Assembly: GCA_002118135.1 (NCBI GenBank)
Contig: BDIU01000560.1
Span: 1-31,488, forward strand
Reading direction: 5' to 3'
Source: Trebouxia sp. TZW2008
Taxonomy: Eukaryota > Chlorophyta > Trebouxiophyceae > Trebouxiales > Trebouxiaceae
DNA: 31,488 nucleotides
Program-made: the position numbers and the translations under genes
Part shown: positions 10,601 through 20,400 of the stretch, piece by piece
Layout of the letters: every line of letters begins with the position of its first letter
Position numbering within the stretch: position 1 is the first letter of the stretch
Notes under the pieces: model-generated
What the model saw: the letters and a program-made list of their open reading frames with translations, nothing else
Databases searched by the model: none
Told to the model about the DNA's origin: nothing

Positions 10601-13600
10601 GTGGTCAAGGTCACCCCAACTCCTGAGCCCAAGCTGATTGATGAGCTGGCCAAGAAGCCCCTGAACACCTTCACCCCTGTTGCCACTGAGGAGGCCACCC
10701 CTAAGCCCACCACCCTCCCCCTCAAGCAGCTGCTGCTCAAGGTACCTGCACGCATATTGTATCCTAAAATGTATCACTGTGCGTGCAAACCTGTTTAACC
10801 TGTCACTGCCACAACATGATCTGTGCAGTTGAGCAAGAGACTTGATAGTTCGCCAAAAGGGCGGGGGTGAAGTGCATGATTGACTATATGCAGCTTCAGA
10901 GGGCGCTAGCCCAAAGCCCTGGGCAGTCTGCACTGTCAAAGTGGCTGCTTGTGTCCAGAAGTTGAGCAACACAATGTTTAGCCGGGCCACAGTACAAGCA
11001 TTTTTGCCTTATCGCAGATGAGCCCATATTCAGCAAGAGGGCATATGCAATTGCGGACATTGTGTGTTAACATGCTGCATACAACACAAGAGCATGCATT
11101 GCATGCCCACAGGGAATTGAATGTGACACAAACAGCGTGATGGCTTCTGCCTAGTCAGTCAAACAATGCTGCATCAGCCACCAAAATACTGCTTTGCATA
11201 AGATAAACAAGCACGCATTTGACCTGCCAACATCAGCAACAATGGGCACAGCATTGAACCTTGCAAGAACTTAGTCAAATGCATGCTGCTTCAGGGGACT
11301 CCAGCAGCTACACAGGCAGTGGTTGTGCCTGTACAGAAGAAGACTCCCGTTCTGGACCTGCTGGACAAGCAGACGCCAGCCCCTACCCCGGTGCCAACCA
11401 TTCTGGTGCCCGTCACCCCTGTAGTCACCCCTGCAGTCATCCCAGAAGTCACCCCTGAAGTCACTGCCCCAGCTGTCCCTGTCTCAGGTCAGCTCTAGAT
11501 ATTGTTTTGTCAGCAAAAAATGCACTTGTTGCCGGCTTGGGCAAGTGATTAGTAGTCATATTAATATGCTTCCAAGGCGCGTAAAGTTGCGTATGTAGAA
11601 CAGTACGAACTGCAATGCTAGTGACCTCGGCTTCAGGGTCTGGGCTGCAATGTGTGCAAGGGTAGGCAAGACAACTCAGTGAGGGTCAGTGGTTTTGACG
11701 CATGCAGGTGCCAGAGTTGTGGCTTCACCAGAGGTGTCACCAGTAGTGGTGCTTGCCCCTGTCACAGATGCTGTCGCCCCAGGTAATATATGCACACACA
11801 GCTTCAAATGGCAGCCTTTGCATGCGGGCAGTCTGTTGTGGTTTTGCTTTTGCATATAATGTGCCGGGCAATCACGGTGTCTCATTGACTCACTCTTGAC
11901 CATTGAGAATGTGCTGCTTTGCAGCCATTGAGGCAGTTGGGGATGCTGTGAGCTCTGCCCGCAACCAGCGTGAGGCAGCTGTTGCCCCTGGTGAGCTGCC
12001 TTGCTGCTACAGCAACAATGTGCAATGCAGACCTACCATGTGAAATAACAAGCCCCCTTAGCGTTTCTTGTTCACGCCAAGTTGAGATCGCTGAGAAAGC
12101 TGCACATGTCTGAGTTGAGGAAGTGCCACATCTGCAACCGAGTTGTTGTCACTTGATGATGCTTCACAATCGCTAGACTGTGAATAGTAAACAGTGCAGA
12201 GGGCTTGAATTGCAGCTGACCGCACTCCTGTTGTAATACACTGTGCTTGGTTGCTCTGCAAGTTCAGTAATATTTTGCATCTGTTATGAACAGAAAGAAT
12301 GAGTCTTTGCTGTTTCAAATCTTGTGTCTGAGAGCTGTATTGATGTGCAGCTGTTGCAAGGGTGAGCACTGCTGTGGATGGAGCCCGGGACAGACGCGAG
12401 GCTGCTGTTGCTCCAGGTATGCTCCTCTGATGCAACTCATTTGATGCAGGAACATGCCTCTCCTGCTTGCATGCATCTAATGCATTATATGCATCTCATG
12501 AAGAGCTTGCTGCATGAATCTCTTGGTTAGGCAAGGCCCGACACACCATGACATGGTGACTGTGTTATACTTGATATTAATGTAGCATCACCATCATGTT
12601 ATGCAGTTATGAGAGGAGCCCTCCTTCTCAGAGCATTATCCAAGCCTGGCTGTTGTAATGTTCATTGTGTCCCGACTTTCAAAATACAGCAATGAAAGCG
12701 CAGCGCATGACTCACCCTGTGCTTGTGCGCTGCAGCCAGAGCAGCTGTGGCTGCAGCTTCTGACACTTTGGCCGGCGACCGCAGGGTTGTTGCAACTCAA
12801 CATCACAGCTGCAGCACATGACTGACCTTGTGACTGTGTATTGCAGCCAGAGCAGCTGTGGCTGCAGCTGCTGACACATTGGCAGGCGACCGCAGAGCTG
12901 TTGTGACTCCCATCACAGCTTCTCCAGTAGTCACTGCCTCAGATGGCCCCAGTGTTGCCCCTGTGGCTGCTTCAATGGCCCCTGCCCCTGAGGGCATGGC
13001 ACCAGAGAGTGCCCCAGGAGCTGCAATGGCCCCTGCAGTTCAGGTGATTATGATGTCTCAGATCTGCTTGTGTGAGCAATACCCCGTCTACATGCCAATG
13101 GTTGACTTTATGCCAAGCTAAAGTTGAGAAGCTGATGTGCGTGTGTGATTAATATCTGCGGCAACACATGCAGCCTTCCTTGTCAAATCAGGCGTGTTTC
13201 ATGTGTAGCAGATGCGGCTGCTGCTTGTCAAATTGAGCAAACTATTAGCCTCATGCTCACATGATGCAGCATGACTCAGGGGAGCATGCCTTGAGCACTG
13301 CTGCACAACAGGCATGCTGCGTGCCCTGACTAGACAGCTCAGGCTTCATACAGGAGCTCTTGTCAGGTAACATGATCACGTACAATATTTGGACCACAAC
13401 CTTGGGGTTTAGTAAACATGTCTGACAGCACCAAGAACATCAGAAGCATGTAAGGCGTCAGAACAAATGAGAAATGCCACTCACTCTACAAGGTTGTGTA
13501 TGCAGGCTGAGCAAGGCCCAGACGCAATGAATGCCCCAGCAATGGCCCCACAGACTGCCCCTATGGCTGCAATGGCCCCAGGTGACTCATCTTGCCCCTG

Positions 13601-16600
13601 CAACCAAATGCACCTCACAATCACGACATGATGCCAGACACTTGGCTGAAACTCAACTGCATCCAGTGTCGCAGAGACGCTGCTCCTTCAATGAGCAACA
13701 AAGTCAATCTACAAACGTAGAAATTGCAAGCCCATCAGATCAGTGAGTGGCCGTAAGCAACAAGCCTCAAGCAAGCTGCACGACGCAAATGTTTGCTGGA
13801 AAGTCTGTGCAGGAATGACAGCTCAGCTAAAACACCATGAACCGTTGTCAAATCGTGCGTGGCTGCAAACTATTGCTCACTGGACCCAACAGCTGGTGGC
13901 TCAGTTGCACTCTTCTGTACATGTTTGTCATCTGCAAGTGCACCAAGGCTGGTGTGTGTGGATTCAGGTATGCCTCCTGCCATGGCTGCCGAGTCCAGCC
14001 CTTGAACTTGAACCCCTAAGTGTGTACAGCCACACACACATGGCATTGTGCCAAACCAGCCAGAGCTGTGCTCCTGTCAGCATGTACAGATGTACCAAGC
14101 AGACTACACCACCCAGCTGACGAACGCTCACAGATGCTACACATTTTCATACTGCATGACCAGAATGACAGACAGCCTCAAATGATCCTGCATCACCGAT
14201 GCAGCAGAGCACAACAGCCTTGACCATCTTTGCTAGATGTACAGATACAAATTAGAGACAGGAGTCCAAAACATGGGATCGTCTCTTTTTTGATAACCAA
14301 TGACAGTCTCAAAGCATTTGTCAGTCTGTCAGCTGTTTCCCCCTTTGAAGGCTGTCACCAGGGGAATCATTTGCACATGATGGCTGCGCATTGTAATTGT
14401 ACCCTTGTGACTAGGGTGCATCAGCAATCAGTTGTGATCCCACTGAAGTGAAACAGTCAAACAGAAGCTATTCTGTGTGCAATATCTCTTCCCCTGTTGC
14501 GCAATAGCTGATACAGTGTGACAAGAGCATTTCTGCAAATAGCCAAAAGATGCTTGAACAGCCTGTGAACCTGATTCCTTAGGTTATGTAGCAGCTTTTG
14601 CAGGCTGAATGTGGTCCAAACATGTAAAGCAGTCTCATGTCCTGTTTCAGAACAGCGGTTCCAGGCTGTCGCCAACATTTGCCTATTTATGCTGGTATTG
14701 CAAGATGCTATCGCCTGCCATTGTACTGCAGCAACTGCCGTTGCTCCCATCTCTGCACATGTCAGGCAGAGACGCCTGCATCTGTTGCCAAACAGGTCAT
14801 ATGTTGACTTGATGGCACATGCAGTTTTGTTTTTCAAGATTATGTTGCAGCATGTCTGCTTGTGTGGAGAAATTGAGCTGCAGCATCAGGGTAAAGAGAG
14901 TGCAGCTGCCTGTGCATGTGTGACGCCAATGTTTGCTGCCAAAGATTGCCACAAATCAAGCTTCAAGCTGCTGCTTCATGCAAATTAACAACTTTGGCAT
15001 GTTCATAATGACCTGAATCACGTCATTCCAGTATGGCCCTCTCGACAGCCAATCAGGCTTAGGCCAATGGGCATGAGGCTTCGTTTCAATTCTTTTATCC
15101 ATTCCAAATGTATGCTGGGCAGGCTCAGCAGGCCCAGCTAGGTACGTACTGGAGCAATCAACTGTCCAACCATTCCGGTCCTATGCTATGAGGCTTGAAT
15201 TAGCATAATCTCTGGATCTTGCTCATTTGTAGAGCCAGGTGGCTTTGGTGCTTTGGAGGCTCTGAAGAGCAGCAGCCAGGGCAACAGCCCTTGCACCAGT
15301 GTGCTGCAGGCAGCCATGATGGTACCACAGCTGTCCACCTTTGTCACCACAGCCCAGGTCAGCTTGTCAGCAGTTCTAACAGTTATGTTAGAGCTGCTTG
15401 TAATAACTAATGCCAACAGCATTCATTGTTTTGACTTGCTGATCTGCACATGTTACAAGCACGCATACTCTGAGCACTTGACAACGCACTGAAACAAGAG
15501 ATGTACATGCTGCAGTCCTGTTGCGCTCAAACACAACTGCTGAAGCATCACATGACTGCTGACAATGTCCTATGGGCTACACCATTCAAGCTGCAATGCA
15601 TTTCTAAGAATTGCACCAAGGTCGTATTGCTGTGTCCCTGCAGGCTGCAAATCTGAGTGACTACCTGAACAACGCAAGCCTGGTAGCCACAGTGTTTGTA
15701 CCCACCAATGATGCCTTCACCAAGGCCCTGAGTCAGTACGGCATCACCCCTCAGCAGGCTACCACCCAGCCCGCCCTTCTCAAGGGGGTGAGTACCCTGC
15801 TGCCTCCCTCAACTGCTAACATGCCTTATGCTCACACTTTCATACAGCACTGCAAATGTTCCAGGATGTGACCAAGGGCCTTGAGTCAGTACGGCATCAC
15901 CCCTCAGCAAACCACAACACAGCCTGGCATACTCAAAGGGGTCAATCGTTGTACAGTAAATACTCTTTGTAACGACTGCTTTGCTTACCAAGATAATTGT
16001 CCTCACATAAATTTATCCTCACTCAGAAAAACCACTACAGTCAGAATGCAGTGGTCCTTTTCCAAATTGATTGTCCTGACATCAAGATTGTCCTTACATC
16101 CAGTGTCCTGACAGAGAGCATTCTCTGTAGCAGCTGTGCCTACGGCAATTGTGGCTAGTGCTCCTTAAATTTATTTGTCTCCATTAGGCTGACACCTTGC
16201 ATCTGTGCGTGTTGACAGGGTCTGATGCACCTGTCTTGATACTATGGTGAGTCTGCCGTTCTACTAACGTCACATGATGGTGTGTTTGCAGCTGCTGCAA
16301 TACCATGTGGTGCCTGACATGGCAATGTCAGTGGGCAGCTTGACCAACGGCCAAACGCTGAACACAGCACTTTCAGGCCAAACACTGAAGGTATGTGTCA
16401 TGAATGCTTGCACTCATCTTAGCAACTGCATACAGTATTTTGTCACTTGTTTGTGTCATGTGCGTCTATAATTTGCTAAACGCAGCGAGAGTTTGCTGAC
16501 ACTTGTGTGTTGCTGCTGACCTGTGCACAATGGTGCAAGTGCTGTGTACACACACTCACAGCATGCTTGAGCTGCATGTTTGTTTGTCTGCAGGTGAACA

Positions 16601-16791
16601 AGACAGGCTCAAATGTGACAATTCAGCCAACAACAGGCACAGCTGCCAACATTATGGAAACGGATGTACCAGTCTGCAGCGCTGATATGGATGTCATTGA
16701 CACGCTGCTGTTCCCAAGCATCACGGCCTTGCCTGCTAGCACCAGAGCGCTTGTTGCTGGCCAATCTGCTTCCAACACCGGTGGCCGCTGA
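7620..16791 (+). CDS. Secreted two-domain fasciclin (FAS1) protein with Pro/Ala-rich linker
   Basis: FAS1 domains mediate adhesion in extracellular matrices, including plant and algal cell walls. My exons are 7620-7674, 7869-7990, 8071-8214, 8329-8424, 8666-8794, 9251-9452, 10000-10293, 10545-10741, 11295-11487, 11708-11782, 11925-11990, 12351-12416, 12847-13043, 13506-13581, 15239-15357, 15644-15787, 16292-16390 and 16594-16791. Every phase fits, giving 823 residues. Residues 1-20 form a signal peptide (basic start, then AAAILLACLAG). FAS1 domain 1 covers about residues 45-182 (H1 TVFAPTDDAFAAL, YH motif ILEYHIYD, H2 VHIIDTVLIPAA). The linker (183-637) is rich in Pro, Ala, Thr and Val, with TP/AP motifs typical of hydroxyproline O-glycosylation. 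Domain 2 covers 638-803 (TVFVPTNDAFTKAL, LLQYHVV, MDVIDTLLFPS). The C-terminus ends in a polar ASNTGGR, so unlike many plant fasciclin-like arabinogalactan proteins it shows no GPI signal. The linker exon set is the least certain part; optional exons may exist in the long intron 13582-15238. Confidence 0.85.
9781..10019 (+). repeat. Four tandem copies of an intron-exon junction
   Basis: The word GTGCT(T/C)NTNNTGTGCC(A/T)TCA recurs at 9781, 9856, 9926 and 10000, spaced 75, 70 and 74 nt, and each copy is preceded by CAG or TAG. Copies 2 and 3 also share a downstream GCAGGGCT word. Only the last copy opens into the long linker exon at 10000-10293; in phase 1 the first three run into stop codons. 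They look like decayed or alternative exon starts of the FAS1 gene. Confidence 0.75.
11925..13043 (+). repeat. Paralogous linker exons of the FAS1 gene
   Basis: Exons 11925-11990 and 12351-12416 are both exactly 66 nt, both in phase 1-1, and encode related peptides (AVGDAVSSARNQREAAVAPG and VSTAVDGARDRREAAVAPG). The exon at 12847 begins with a similar peptide (ARAAVAAAADTLAGDRRAVV), as does its upstream copy at 12736. They are best explained by exon duplication within the gene. Confidence 0.7.
12701..12922 (+). repeat. 111-bp tandem duplication across an intron-exon junction
   Basis: Two adjacent units (12701-12811 and 12812-12922) share CAGC(G/A)CATGACT near their start, a TGCAG acceptor and the following CCAGAGCAGCTGTGGCTGCAG. 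Acceptors lie at 12735 and 12846, exactly 111 nt apart. The first copy lacks a phase-compatible donor and runs into TGA in the coding frame, so I treat it as a pseudo-exon and the second copy as the real exon. Confidence 0.75.
13582..15238 (+). other. Longest FAS1 intron (1,657 nt), no supported exon
   Basis: The flanking exons are both in phase 1 and can be joined directly, but this interval is several times longer than the other introns. It holds open frames up to 126 codons on both strands without recognisable motifs. A CAG at 13965-13967 is followed by codons for GMPPAMAAESSP and then a stop, resembling the Met/Ala/Pro style of the exon at 13506; this may be another decayed exon start. 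Further optional exons cannot be excluded. Confidence 0.4.
15720..15943 (+). repeat. Decayed copy of part of a FAS1 exon (153-nt offset)
   Basis: The last half of exon 15644-15787 (from ACCAAGGCCCTGAGTCAGTA to CTCAAGGGGG) reappears at about 15873-15943 with substitutions and one extra base near its start. The donor GTGAGT of the original corresponds to GTCAAT in the copy. The copy lies inside the following intron and has lost its upstream part, so it is probably not used. Confidence 0.75.
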
Positions 16792-17429
16792 TTGGCTGTG
16801 CATGCAAGCTTGAAAGGGTCTTGACCATCAGTGAGGCAATGCAATGTAGCGCTCAGCATCTGTACAGAACAAAGTTGTGCATCAGCATAACTAGCTGAAG
16901 CTGTATGCATGAAAGCTGCCTTGTCCTGTTGTGCAGCTCGTGAGACATCCCTTGGGTAGCTGCCTCTTTCCCGTTATTGTAAGGACCTAGTATCTGCATT
17001 ATCTTGCAAGCTCACCAGTGAATCATTGAGCAACTGCCAGGGCTCTGTCAACGGCACTGTTTGTGTGAGCAGAGAAAAAAGTCTCTGAAGAGCTGCAGCA
17101 ATTACTCATTGCTGACTTGACTTTGGAAGTCAACTGGACACCGCAGGCAGTGCTGCGAAGTTTTGAAAGTTTGATTTGCATTTCGCTGAACTTGAGAAAC
17201 GCTGAAAACGCACTTCATGCTGGTCTCCTGTGTTTCTCGTGTGACACCTCTGTCATCTTCTCTCTGTGCATGAAAGTGCTCTCGGGTGCAAGTTGAGACT
17301 TTTCTCCTGTTTTCCTCAAATCTAGCCAGCCTTGAAGCTCCGAAGCCAATGTCATGCCTGGAAGGTCAAGCTGTGACGCACTCGAGTCTTGCGTCGAGCA
17401 GGACGCTGCAACAAGTTGATGCGCTCAGC
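16792..17429. other. 3' UTR of FAS1 gene and promoter of the U-box gene
   Basis: No convincing open frame is present. TGTAA, the usual polyadenylation word of green algae, occurs at 16978-16982, about 190 nt after the FAS1 stop. The remainder should hold the promoter and leader of the U-box gene. An in-frame ATG at 17349 precedes the chosen start at 17430. Confidence 0.4.
16978..16982 (+). terminator. Candidate TGTAA polyadenylation signal of the FAS1 gene
   Basis: The TGTAA word lies about 190 nt downstream of the stop at 16791 in a gene-free stretch. TGTAA is the established polyadenylation signal of chlorophyte algae; a five-base word is weak evidence on its own. Confidence 0.3.
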
Positions 17430-20400
17430 ATGGAGGTCTGTGTAAAGGCTAAGGTATGCTTGATTGTTCAAGCAACCTTGTCCGTGTTGAAGGCGGAGCT
17501 GACACCCCTTGCGTGCAGGGCCTGAACTTTCGGTGGCGAAAGAGTTTTGCCGGGCATGCCACGATCCAAGATGTTCACAGGCTCTTCTGCAAGGAACTTG
17601 GCATTGCTGCTGAGAGCTGTCAGCTGTACATTCAGGGCGGTGAAGTACATGATCAGCCTATTAAGCAGGTATAGATCGCCGAATCGCAAGGGGCTTAATT
17701 TCGCAAAGCGCGAAACGCTGACTGTTGATACATGTAGCGTCAAGACATTATTTGTGCTGCAGTTGCAGCAGGTCAACGGCACCCCTTTGAAAGTCGAAGC
17801 CACCTTTGGCCTCACCTTGTGTGTTTGGATCTGGCACAGCTTCCACGTCAAAGTACACAAGTCAGTAGTGCTTGCCTTGAAGCAGGCTGTGAATTTTGTT
17901 GCTACAACCTGGAGCTGGCTAGGGCTTGATGACAGCGCAACACTTGCCAGCTGCATAGCACTGGACTCTGATGCCAGCGTTCCATCTGTTCTGACCTCAG
18001 CGAAGCAAGATATGAAATCTTGCCAATGGGCTAGTGCCCCTGCTCCCATGCGGCCAATAGCACTGCTGGTCATTACCTTTCTGCAGTCACAGAAATTCAC
18101 TCTGCAGCAAAATGAAGAAGTCCTTTTTGACAAGATGGAGGCACACTTACTGAGTCAGCTCGACTTGTTGCAGCAGGCACCAATGGCAGCTGCAGTCACG
18201 GCAACTCCTTATATTCCACTTTTGCAGTCAGTCATCCTGTTGTTGAAGCTTAAGTCGCTCTTGTGCTCGCTTGACGTGGATGACTCTGTGCTTTCAACAG
18301 CGCACAACATGCTGGACACAGCTGTACTCGAGATCAGCCATAATGCAGCCCAAATTGCAGGCAATGCATTGCCAGAGATTGCTCATGAGCAAGGGTGCAA
18401 ATTGTGTCTCCTCAGCGTGCGCATGGCTGCTGGTGTCACAAAGCAAAAGCTCAGGGTGAAATCCACCATGAGGCCTGCTTTGAATCATCTATGGATATGC
18501 AGAATGCTGGGCCTTTTGGTCCCAGGATATGCCTCTGGCATCTTTGTCAATGTGACAAATGAGCTCTTGGCAAAAGGTGCACGTCCTCTGTGTTGCTATA
18601 TGTTGCAAATGGAGACATGCTTGATACCCTGCCATCTGCTTTTGCAAAATGCATTGCCATAATCTGCATTTGCCGTGGTCATAGCAATGCTGGTATGACC
18701 AAAGTCTACAGCTCGTCAGCCTCAAAATGCTGAACAGACCAATCAAAGTTTTGGCAAGACATGTTTACTGCTGTGCACTGGCATTTGATGCAATGAGTTT
18801 CTGCAAAGCCTTGGAGCCTACCAGTACCTTTACAAGTTGCAGCAGCTGATGATGCTTTTGTTGCTGTGCAGACATTGCAGGGATGATCCCAATGCTTGTG
18901 ATTGCCTTGGATGCAAATGCTCGAACAGACGTTTTCAAACAGACCGGGCTCACAGTTCTTGGACTGCTGCAAAGGCTGCTGTCAAAAGAAGATGTGCCCT
19001 GTGAAATATGGAATCAGACTGAGCTTGCATTGCTTCAATGGCAAGCGGTGCCACGCTTGTTCAAGCTATTGGAAGCACTGCTTCCTGACTTTGTCTATGA
19101 CAAGGAAAGCAGCAACGACGCAGATGAAATCACCAAAAGTGAGTTTTGCGGCTCTGTTTGAAATGAGTCAAAGCAGGTCACAGCCATGATTTGTCTGCCT
19201 GTGTGTCGTCTGCATTGGCCTGTCACATACCTGAGCAATCACTCTCAGCACTACAGAACAAGTTCACTGACTGCTGTGCTTGCATCAGAAGAGGCCTGGA
19301 CAAATGATTGCTGACACAACCTTGATAACTCTCAACTACTTCTGCATATAAAGAAATCACTTTGCAGGCAAAAAGATGAAGGCATGGCTCTCAACAAGTG
19401 GGCAGCATGATGTGCCAGAGATCTTCTGTGTGGCTGACATTCTGAATCAGCTGCTCAAGCGCAACCCACCCCCTTCAGACCCCAGCCAGGCCCTTCCCAC
19501 CCCCTCCACTGCTGCCTGGGAGGCCCTACAGCAATCATTTGCAATAGCTATTCAGGCACAGATGCTGTGTAACATTGGACAAAGCTGGGCTTGCAGCCTT
19601 TCGCAGGATAGTATGCGTGCTGCGCAGCTTATGTCAAGTGCGCTTGCACAGCTGCCTTGCAACCTCATGGCGGGTCATCTGCCCAACTTAGACCTTGACG
19701 TCACCAAGTTCATCAGGTGAGCTGTCAATTAGGGCTGTTGGTAGACTTTGCCCACAATTTTGTGTAAATGCCTGACTTTGCACATCTGGCAGCAAGATCG
19801 GCAGCACACTCTGTGCTCAAGTCTGCACCACATAGTGTAAAGCATCACATTTCCCATCCTGTAAGGGATTTTAGCTCTGTTTTCATTGCGTGATGACTCT
19901 CTTGTCACTGTACTTTGGATCTGTACTTGTATTGTCAGCATTGGCATGATTGCCTGCACCTCACATGCAAGACTCACGCAAGTCGTTTTCTGCCTGCGTC
20001 ATCTCATGTCTGAGTGGCGCGCAGGACATCATTTCACAAGCTGGCAATGCTAGACCCAGAAGCCTGGTTTGGCACAAATTATGGCCCTCGTGCTCATCTC
20101 ATGGTTGTGGTGTTGCAAAGGCTTGCAAGAGAACCTGCACTGCTGACTATCACCCCTGAAGAGGCCGCAGGGCAGCCCCAGATTCGTGCAAGGCACAAGG
20201 TCAAAGGGGCTCCATGTCAGGGCTGCCGCGCCTGTAACGGCCCTAGCTGGCATCATAAGACTCTGACCCTTGCACTATTGTGGGCCAGGGCCGGTAAGTA
20301 AATGTTTCTCAATCTGCAGGCCAAGGTCGTCCACAACACCTGCATGCAAATGGCACAAGCAGATTGCTAGGACCTTGAAGCTTGTCTTGCAGTTGCGTGC

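Noticed and set aside
13743..14120. 125-codon plus frame in the long FAS1 intron
   Set aside because: It has no acceptor or donor in matching phase and a composition (His, Trp, Gln) unlike the FAS1 exons.
7620..16791. Two separate single-domain FAS1 genes
   Set aside because: Intron phases connect the whole series, and only the first domain has a signal peptide and only the last has a stop codon.
17468..18133. 221-codon minus-strand open frame
   Set aside because: It lies antisense to well-phased exons of the U-box gene; its Ser/Cys-rich composition is that of a shadow frame.
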